Shown piece after piece: positions 57,211-64,000 of a stretch of 64,000 bases of DNA. The DNA lies in assembly GCA_039105265.1 (NCBI GenBank), contig JAPFFF010000004.1, positions 6,801,501 to 6,865,500 of the forward strand, written 5' to 3'. The stretch comes from Tritrichomonas musculus (taxonomy: Eukaryota; Parabasalia; Tritrichomonadida; Tritrichomonadidae). The notes under the pieces were generated by a model. That model was given only the letters and a program-made list of their open reading frames with translations. It made no database searches and was not told the origin of the DNA. Position numbers and translations under genes: made by a program. Numbering within the stretch: the first letter of the stretch is position 1; the number at the start of each line of letters is the position of its first letter.

Positions 57211-57216
57211 AAGTGA
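57211..57216 (-). promoter_or_regulatory. putative Inr element of the RCC1-kinase gene
   Basis: TCACTT on the minus strand abuts the ATG at 57210, an excellent Inr match that also decides the start codon. Confidence 0.6.
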
Positions 57217-57258
57217 AAAATAATTTTTGTGAAATTTATCTTCACGGCCAAATTTCAA

Positions 57259-57850
57259 TTCAAATAATTACCTAACAGAAATTATTGCATTCAAATTTTG
57301 AATAAAATCAATCAATTAATTGAAAAATGCTTCGATTTATTTTTAATATTTCAGAATATTAGCAATAAGGATTTAAAAAATACTTGATATATGAAATTGA
57401 TAAAAGTTTGATATATATTATGAAAGCTTTAAAAACAAGAAATGCTTTATAAATAATAAAAAAAATTATTTGATATAAGATAAATTTTTTTTATTCCTAT
57501 TATTATTAATTTACTAGTAATATTATATTAGAAAAATGATTAATAAAATGATTTATTTAATATAAATCGAGATATTAAATGCAATAATATTGGATCCCTT
57601 CGTTTCAAAAAGTTATGAAATTTTATGAACCCTCAATTTTTATACATTATTCAAAAAAAAAATGTTAACTTATTTTTTTAAAAATTATTTTATTTAGATT
57701 ATTTTTATATAAATTAAAATTAATAGTAAATATTATATTTAGCAATATATATTATGAAACAGTTATTTAATAGCGAATCAATATATTGAAATATTAAGTT
57801 TTTTTTGAGGTTCAAAATAAGATAAAATTTTCAAAAGTTATTGATTTTCA
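57259..57850. other. divergent intergenic region, A+T-rich
   Basis: Promoter region between the minus-strand RCC1-kinase gene and the plus-strand hydrolase gene. No elements, RNA genes or strong motifs were recognised. Confidence 0.5.
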
Positions 57851-58981
57851 ATGACAAAACTGGTTCAACGTGCAGTTAATGCAATTATTCGTCCACCTCG
57901 TACAACATATGAACAAAAATCAATTCCACAGTCACTTCAAGGAAAAGATGGTGTTTTATATATGCGACATCCTCTAGGTTTTATAAATAGTAGGAATATT
58001 ATAATCGTTGGTTCTTACTATTATGGTCCAGGAATGGATCCAGCTAAAGGTGGCCCATGCGTATTATATCTGCACGGAAATTCTTCATCTCAATTTGAAG
58101 GGCAATTTTTAGTTCCAAACCTTTGCAAACATGGCATATTTGTCTGCTGTTTTGATTTTGCAGGATGTGGATGCAGTGGTGGCGATTATGTTTCTTTAGG
58201 ATACTTTGAAAAACAAGATACAGAATTTTTAATTGATCAACTTCATACATATTTTAATTTGGGCCCTTTCATACTCTGGGGAAGATCAATGGGAGCAGCA
58301 ACAGCGCTTCTTGTCGATTCTCCTTTGGTTGTTGGCAGAATATCAGATTCATCTTTTACTTCTGTTCCTGATATGTGCGGAGCAATTGCAACTTCAATGC
58401 ATCTTCCATCAATTTTTGTTCCTGCAGTTAATTGGTTTCTCAAAAAGCAAGTTGTTCGTCATGCTAATTTTGATATCAATAAAGTATCACCAATTTCTAT
58501 TCATCGTGAAAATGAAGTTCCTGCTATTTTTGGCCATGCTACAAAAGATAAATTTATTCCTTTTGAACAATGCCAGCGATTATTTGATAAATATTCAAGC
58601 AAAGATAAATTATTAGTCGAACTGGATGGAGAGCACAACAGTAAAAGAGATTCAAGTTGGATCCGTCATGGTGTAACCTTTATTCTAAGAATTTTCGGCG
58701 TTGAAGTGAAAAAGCTACAGATATCAAGTTGCAGAAAATTACAAGAGAGCGCTTTCCACTTTTCATCATTTTCTGCAATGGTAAATGAAACAGAAAAAGC
58801 ACATATAATGGATTCTGACATTGAGGAAGATTATATGAACGAATTTCTTGAAGAAGAAGGAAATAAAGTCATTGATCAAAATAATGATGAAAAGAAGAAC
58901 GAAACAGCTAGCAAAGGTGAGAATAATGATCAAGTTGATGTTAGTAAATATTATGCTGACTTTATATTAAATGGCCAATGA
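57851..58981 (+). CDS. alpha/beta hydrolase (S33/ABHD17-like)
   Basis: This 376-residue protein has the serine-hydrolase fold of the FAM108/ABHD17 and bem46 type. It shows the oxyanion motif LYLHGNSSS (72-80), CFDFAGCGCSGGDY (100-113) and the nucleophile elbow GRSMG with Ser146. It also has Asp233 in HATKDKFIP and His262 in DGEHNSKR, a complete catalytic triad. ABHD17 proteins are depalmitoylases, but the family includes other esterases, so the substrate is open. No signal peptide or membrane helix. The last 80 residues (about 295-376) are acidic and Asn/Glu-rich, unlike the core, and probably disordered. Confidence 0.88.
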   Translation: MTKLVQRAVNAIIRPPRTTYEQKSIPQSLQGKDGVLYMRHPLGFINSRNIIIVGSYYYGPGMDPAKGGPCVLYLHGNSSSQFEGQFLVPNLCKHGIFVCCFDFAGCGCSGGDYVSLGYFEKQDTEFLIDQLHTYFNLGPFILWGRSMGAATALLVDSPLVVGRISDSSFTSVPDMCGAIATSMHLPSIFVPAVNWFLKKQVVRHANFDINKVSPISIHRENEVPAIFGHATKDKFIPFEQCQRLFDKYSSKDKLLVELDGEHNSKRDSSWIRHGVTFILRIFGVEVKKLQISSCRKLQESAFHFSSFSAMVNETEKAHIMDSDIEEDYMNEFLEEEGNKVIDQNNDEKKNETASKGENNDQVDVSKYYADFILNGQ

Positions 58982-59424
58982 ATGTATTTGAATTAGGAAA
59001 AAAAATTATATATTTTTTAATAAATGTATTTATTTTTCAATAATAAAGTAGACATTTTATCATATATGTTTTATATCTTTGATCCTTATAAATCAGGTTA
59101 TTAGAAGCAAACAAATGAATAAATTTTTAATTGATTTAATAAAATAGGTAGTCGGATATGGACGTTAAATGTTCAATTGATGAGCTCAATTTTGTTGTTT
59201 TTTGTGTATGTGCTTTATTTTAAATTTTTGTAATGTTTAAATGTCAAAAAAAAAACAATGACAATTTTTTTTAATATCTCCAATAAAGTTTTATTTGGCA
59301 ATAATTGAATTATAAAATAAAATTTACATTAATAAAATGCTAATTATTATATTAGATATAATTTTTAAATAATATTTATGAAGATATTTATGATTTATAT
59401 TTACAAAAAACGATTTTTTTTTTA
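58982..59424. other. intergenic, A+T-rich, no gene seen
   Basis: No feature recognised in these 440 bases. Confidence 0.5.
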
Positions 59425-62193
59425 ATGAATACCGAAATACAAGCTCAAAATAAAGATTATGCTGACGAACCAAGAAAAGGTGATGGAATTACAGTAGATG
59501 AAAAGGAAGCTGCACAACTTTACAAAAAATTGGCAGATGAAGGAGATGTTGATTCAATGTTGAAATACGTAGAATTGATTTTAAATAATAAATATGACCC
59601 TGATGATCAAAATGATTTAATTTATTACCTATCAAAAGCCAGTGAAAAAGGAGATCATCGAGCAATGAATATTTTTGCTGATTTGTTGCGAACAGGAACT
59701 GTAGTGACAATGAACAAAAATCGAGCAGCTAAATTATACAAAATTTCAGCAGACAAAGGTAATCCAAATGCAATGTTTAACTACGCCAAAATGCTGTATG
59801 AAGGAGATGACATCACTCTAGACAAAAAAGAAGCAGCCGTTTATTTCAAAAAGTCAGCTGATGCAGGTAACATTGTAGCAATGAAATTCTATGCAGACAT
59901 GGTTTCCAACGGAGATGGAGTCTCTGTTAACAAACAAGAAGCCACAACATACTACCAAAGAGCAGCTGAAAAAAGCAAAGACAATCTTAACGGCAACAAC
60001 AACAACAACAACAATAACAATAACACTAACAAAGATGACAGCAACAACAATAACAATAACAACAACATTAACAATAACAACAACACTAACAATAATAATA
60101 ACAACAACACTAACAAAGATGACAGCAACAACAATAATAATAACAACAACATTAACAATAACAACAACACTAATAATAATAATAATAACAACAACACTAA
60201 CAATAATAATAATAATAACACTAATAATGAAAATATTAATAAAGTTAATAACACTAGTAATGTAGATGATGGCTTGGACTTGATTAGTTATTATAGAGCT
60301 GAAGCTAAAAAAGGAAATGAAGAGATTATGTTTAAACTTGGAGTTGCTCTTTATCGAGGTGATGGTGTTGCGCAAGATAAAAAAGAAGCTGCTAGCTTAT
60401 TCAAGAAATCTGCAGAGATGGGAAACAGGGATTCGATGTGCTACTATGCAAACATGCTTAGAAAAGGAGATGAAATACCGGTTAACAAGCGTGAAGCGAT
60501 ACGATTATACCAAAAGTCTGCAGACAAAGGAAACCTGGAAGCAATGTTCAACTATGCTGTAATGCTTGAAAGAGGAGACGGGATTCCAGTTGACATACAA
60601 AAGGCGATCAAGTTCTACAAGCGAGCAGCAGGATACGGTCATTCTGAATCGATGTACAACTTAGCTTGCATGCATGACACAGGTATTCTTAATGACAAGA
60701 AAGAAGCGATTCGTTTTTATAAGATGGCAATTGAAAGAAGGAACTCCAAAGCGATGTACAACTATGCATTCATGCTAGACAATGGAGATGGGCTTCCAAT
60801 TAACAAAGAAGAAGCAGCTTACTATTACAAGCGATCCGCTTATGAAGGAAACATAAAAGCTATGTACAATTATGCAGTCATGTGTGATGAAGGTGATGGA
60901 ATTCCAATGAATAAAGAAGAAGCTTCCTACTATTACAAAAAGTCAGCTGATTGTGGCAATCCAAAAGCAATGTACAATTATGCAATCATGTGCGATGAAG
61001 GCGATGGAATTCCAATGAATAAAGAAGAAGCAATTAAATACTACACAAAAGCAGTTGAGTTGATTTTAGATCATACTCAAAACATCGAAGAAATTGTTTC
61101 TTATAAGAAAGATGAAATAGCACTTCATATTTACAATCTTGCTGTTTGTTTATTAAGTTGCGACAAAAAGAAGGCTGCTGGTTACTTCAAAAAGGCTGCT
61201 GATTTAGGAAATATCGATGCTATGTACAATTATGCATCAATGCTTTATTATGGAGATGGTATTGAAATGAATAAAGAAGAAGCATTAAAGTTTTATCGAT
61301 TGTCTGCCAATCAAGGAAATCAGTTTGCTAAGCAAGTTTTCCCAAGAATTCTTAAAAAAGTCAGTCTTTATGATGCTCTTCGTTATTATCAGAGTGAATC
61401 CAACCTAGGAAACACTTATGCTTGTTGTGCCTATGCTGAAATGCTTGCAAAAGGTGAATGTGTTTCTGCTGATAAGTATAAAGCAGCTCGTGTTTACAAA
61501 AAGGCAGCTGATAGAGGAGATTTCCATGCATTGAATCTTTACATAAAGACTCTTAATGGCGGTGGGAAAAAAAGTAGAAGCCAAATAGAGCCTTATTTAT
61601 TGTCTGCCATTAAAGATGGAAACGTGCATGCAATGAACAGATATGCAGTCATGCTTTATCAAGGCGAGAATGTCAAAGCCGTAAACAAAAAAGAAGCTGC
61701 AAAATATTTCAAAATGGCGGCTGATAAAGGAAATCAAACTGCAATGGTTAACTATGCTAATATGCTGAAAACTGGTGATGGAATTGAACCCAATAAAGAA
61801 GAAACGATTCGCTATTTAAAGATGGCAATTGAGTATGAATACTCTGATAGCTTTACTAATTATCTTACGTTTTTAAGTAGCGAAAAATGCATTTATAATT
61901 CTGATTCAAATGATGACGTTTTCTATTATTACGGATTAGAAACCAAAAAAGTGAAGGCAGCAGCAATGTTCAGCTACGCAAAAGTCCTTTTGGAAGAAAA
62001 CAGAATCGACGAAGCCGTTCATTTCCTCTTGATGGCAATTGATAACGGAAATTCTGATGCAATGTACAAGTACGCGTGCATGTTGGATAACGGAGAAGGT
62101 GTACGTGTTAATACAGAAGAAGCAGCTCACTATTACAAAATGGCAGCTGAAAATGGCGATCAGAAAGCATTACAAAAGTATTCAAAAAGTTGA
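59425..62193 (+). CDS. Sel1-like repeat protein with Asn-rich insert
   Basis: A 922-residue protein made of about twenty Sel1-like repeats of 36 residues (pattern A-x-x-Y-K-x-A-A-D-K-G-N-x-x-A-M-x-N-Y-A-x-M-L-x-x-G-D-G). They form TPR-like helical solenoids that act as scaffolds for complexes; in eukaryotes such proteins serve ER quality control and signalling, but no ER signal or membrane segment is seen here. Between about residues 190 and 280 the solenoid is interrupted by an Asn-rich tract with interspersed Thr and NKDDS motifs, probably a disordered loop. The repeats resume normally after it. A TTTPSxx kinase domain, common partner of such repeats in protists, is absent. Start is the first ATG in the frame. 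Confidence 0.9.
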   Translation: MNTEIQAQNKDYADEPRKGDGITVDEKEAAQLYKKLADEGDVDSMLKYVELILNNKYDPDDQNDLIYYLSKASEKGDHRAMNIFADLLRTGTVVTMNKNRAAKLYKISADKGNPNAMFNYAKMLYEGDDITLDKKEAAVYFKKSADAGNIVAMKFYADMVSNGDGVSVNKQEATTYYQRAAEKSKDNLNGNNNNNNNNNNTNKDDSNNNNNNNNINNNNNTNNNNNNNTNKDDSNNNNNNNNINNNNNTNNNNNNNNTNNNNNNNTNNENINKVNNTSNVDDGLDLISYYRAEAKKGNEEIMFKLGVALYRGDGVAQDKKEAASLFKKSAEMGNRDSMCYYANMLRKGDEIPVNKREAIRLYQKSADKGNLEAMFNYAVMLERGDGIPVDIQKAIKFYKRAAGYGHSESMYNLACMHDTGILNDKKEAIRFYKMAIERRNSKAMYNYAFMLDNGDGLPINKEEAAYYYKRSAYEGNIKAMYNYAVMCDEGDGIPMNKEEASYYYKKSADCGNPKAMYNYAIMCDEGDGIPMNKEEAIKYYTKAVELILDHTQNIEEIVSYKKDEIALHIYNLAVCLLSCDKKKAAGYFKKAADLGNIDAMYNYASMLYYGDGIEMNKEEALKFYRLSANQGNQFAKQVFPRILKKVSLYDALRYYQSESNLGNTYACCAYAEMLAKGECVSADKYKAARVYKKAADRGDFHALNLYIKTLNGGGKKSRSQIEPYLLSAIKDGNVHAMNRYAVMLYQGENVKAVNKKEAAKYFKMAADKGNQTAMVNYANMLKTGDGIEPNKEETIRYLKMAIEYEYSDSFTNYLTFLSSEKCIYNSDSNDDVFYYYGLETKKVKAAAMFSYAKVLLEENRIDEAVHFLLMAIDNGNSDAMYKYACMLDNGEGVRVNTEEAAHYYKMAAENGDQKALQKYSKS
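59993..60250 (+). repeat. trinucleotide-type (AAC/AAT)n coding repeat
   Basis: Encodes the Asn-rich insert. AAC and AAT are mixed and a longer unit (ACTAACAAAGATGACAGC with flanking Asn codons) appears twice, so the tract grew partly by duplication of larger blocks. Confidence 0.9.
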
Positions 62194-62575
62194 AAATTTT
62201 TTAAAAAGTTTTTTTTTAAACAAATTAAAGAGAAAAAAACAATTTGGATAATTTTAAATAGCTTTTTGGGTCGAATATATATATGAGTGGGAAAGATTTT
62301 TAGATTTTTCTGATATGTAATTTTCTTATTATAATTAAATATAATTAGTCATTAGAATTAAATAATAAAATTCATTTAGAATAAAAATGAAATTCATTAT
62401 TTATCCAAATATAATGATATAAAATCTAAAAATGAAAAATAATATCTCTGATTAAATTGATTCCTCAAAATATTAATAGTATTTTCGTTTTTTTATTTTT
62501 TATTAATATCCAATATATAAGAGAATAAATAAAACATACAAATTTTTTTGTGTCATACAAAAGATTAAAAAAAAA
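62194..62575. other. convergent intergenic region, A+T-rich
   Basis: Space between the ends of the Sel1 gene and the thioredoxin-fold gene; no feature recognised. Confidence 0.5.
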
Positions 62576-62971
62576 TTAATGAGAAGAACAATATTCCCTC
62601 TTAATTGTTTCGATTTTTTGTTGAACTAAGTTTGAATTTTTGCCTAATGCCTGGTCAACTTCTGAAAAACTATTTTTTCCATCTGAAACTATGAATTTCA
62701 AATGTGGAACTGAAGAAATCGCATAATGAGACTTTATTTCCTGATTTTCGTCGATGTAAACAGACAAAAAGGTAACTTCGGTGTTTAGAGATGCAACATT
62801 TTTTAATCTTCTGGAAAATCTTTCACATGTTGGGTCCCATTTTTCTGTAAATTCGATCACATATAAGCCTTTATTAAGGGAGATTGTTCTTATGAATTCA
62901 TTATAATCGCCATTAAATGAATGATAGTTAGAAACTTTCATCTTAAGATTTTTAAAAATTTTACATTCCAT
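62576..62971 (-). CDS. thioredoxin-fold protein with single-cysteine active site
   Basis: About 131 residues with a thioredoxin pattern. It shows the strand LYVIEFTEKWDPTCERF, where WCxxC is replaced by W45-D-P-T-C49, an amphipathic helix, the strand VTFLSVYIDEN, and the cis-proline loop SSVPHLKFIV (Pro89). Only the second active-site Cys remains, so it cannot act as an ordinary dithiol reductase; a monothiol, chaperone or binding role is possible. No signal peptide. The ATG at 62971 is chosen over the upstream TTG because TCACAA lies four bases before it. Confidence 0.75.
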   Translation of the reverse strand: MECKIFKNLKMKVSNYHSFNGDYNEFIRTISLNKGLYVIEFTEKWDPTCERFSRRLKNVASLNTEVTFLSVYIDENQEIKSHYAISSVPHLKFIVSDGKNSFSEVDQALGKNSNLVQQKIETIKREYCSSH

Positions 62972-62975
62972 TTGT

Positions 62976-62981
62976 TTGTGA
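62976..62981 (-). promoter_or_regulatory. putative Inr element of the thioredoxin-fold gene
   Basis: TCACAA on the minus strand, four bases before the ATG at 62971. It departs from the TCAYW consensus at its last position, so support is modest. Confidence 0.35.
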
Positions 62982-64000
62982 GAAGATGGCGAAATATTCA
63001 AAGAAAAATATCGTAAGAAAATTTATCGTAAATTCCAAATATACAATATTTTTAAACACAAAAAAACAAATTATTTTCCAAAGTAAAAAATCGTAAAGTA
63101 TATCAATTATTATTATTATTGCTTCTTTGAAAAATATTCATTATGAATATAACAGAAAAAGTTATCATTTTGGTCAATTGTATAACTGAAAAAGTTAACA
63201 GTAAAATTTTTTTGAAATTGGTTTTTATATCGGTCTCCATAAAATTATTTTTAAAAATAATATCAAAGTTATGAAATATAATAGTATATTTTCAAAATAT
63301 ACTATTTTGATCTTGTATCATATTTCAAATATAATGATATATCATTTAAAGGTATAATTGAAATGTAATGAGCATTCTTTATTATTTTGATCTTGTATCC
63401 AAAAGATTTGGTCTGTTAACTGGGGAAAAATATCTTCAAGTAAATTCGCTTAAATTAATCTACAAAATTTGAAAGTATGTCTAAAGATTAGAGAATTTAC
63501 TCACGAATGTTGATAATTACTGTTACAAAAAGTTTTTGTTTGAATATATTAACTTTCTGTCTGTCGGAATCAAATGTTCTTCTATAATTGATGATATTTT
63601 TTAGATTTGAAATAATTGATTTTTATTTTGTGTTATTATTTGTCTAAAAGTTCAGAAATATGTTGGTAATAATTCAAAAATTTGCATCCAAAGATTTTTT
63701 TCATCATACAAAAAGTTATTTGTTTTGTCTAATGATTATATTGTGTTATCTTGAAAAATGCCCCAATATTTTGGTATTACTTATAAATTTCTAAATACAG
63801 AAACTACATTAAAAAAATATAATGAAATATAAATAAAGATATAAACCAAAAAAAATCTTCTTCATGAAAATGATAATTTCATTTTTGGTTATTTATCGCA
63901 TAGATTTGTACAAAAAAGCAATTTTTTAAAAAAATAATGATTTTCAATTGATGTCAATGATGGCTTTTTTATTCCAATGAATGAAATAGGTTTTGCATCA
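62982..64000. other. intergenic, A+T-rich, one palindrome
   Basis: No gene recognised to the end of the window. A near-perfect palindrome with 13-bp arms (AATAGTATATTTT and its complement) lies at 63280-63306, and the phrase ATTTTGATCTTGTATC occurs twice (near 63303 and 63386). Confidence 0.5.

Noticed and set aside
59854-60375. long minus- and plus-strand frames opposite the Asn-rich tract
   Set aside because: They are low-complexity Val/Ile/Leu or Thr/Ile translations of the (AAC/AAT) tract and do not extend into any recognisable domain.
1-64000. tRNA and rRNA genes
   Set aside because: I looked for cloverleaf-type G/C-richer stretches and conserved rRNA words and saw none; a dedicated scan with a tRNA finder would be needed to exclude short ones.

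Overview
The window looks like nuclear DNA of a trichomonad (Parabasalia), most likely a Tritrichomonas-type species. The reasons are combined: extreme A+T richness, intron-poor genes with very short 5' leaders, TCA-type initiator (Inr) words a few bases upstream of several start codons, and a gene set typical of this group (BspA-like leucine-rich repeat protein, DUF3447/ankyrin proteins, Sel1-repeat protein, tandem and RCC1-linked kinases, Maverick/Polinton elements). TAA and TGA end the clear genes, so the standard genetic code fits. The species itself is an inference.

Layout. 1-7.6 kb: the 3' part of a BspA-like LRR gene, a HAD-type phosphatase, fossils of a kinase and of a lipase-like gene, and a tandem pseudokinase-kinase gene on the minus strand. 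9.1-13.9 kb: a 1560-residue secreted or surface cysteine-rich protein with fourteen 60-residue repeats, thirteen of them practically identical at DNA level. 13.9-20.2 kb: an 18-bp A+T satellite broken up by one decayed DDE_Tnp_4-type DNA transposon (1.8 kb), three copies of a 311-313 bp inverted-repeat element with related ends, and a further 977-bp element, all with 3-bp AAT/ATT duplications. 21.1-24.5 kb: an old, broken Polinton relic carrying a nested 866-bp mariner-like non-autonomous element. 25.2-27.2 kb: two host pseudogenes (coiled-coil protein; DUF3447 protein). 27.3 kb: a membrane-anchored J-domain protein.

28,135-44,451 is a Maverick/Polinton that looks whole: 16.3 kb, 329-bp terminal inverted repeats that read as identical by eye, a 5-bp flanking repeat, and about twelve open genes (protein-primed DNA polymerase, integrase, packaging ATPase, major capsid protein, small pVI-like protein, a fibre-like protein with BspA-type repeats and several unassigned proteins). 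It sits between two divergent host genes and appears to be a very recent arrival.

44.5-64 kb: a polytopic membrane protein, a 325-bp element with G/C-rich ends, a DUF3447 gene whose ankyrin repeats are scattered downstream among A+T-rich spacers (one spacer holding a 1.1-kb inverted-repeat element), a bacterial-looking nucleoside 2-deoxyribosyltransferase-like gene, a 669-residue unknown, an RCC1-repeat protein with a probably inactive kinase domain, an alpha/beta hydrolase, a Sel1-repeat protein with an Asn-rich insert, and a thioredoxin-fold protein with a one-cysteine active site. I saw no rRNA, tRNA or CRISPR. The host genes show no operon-like order; the Polinton genes are the only clearly cooperating set.
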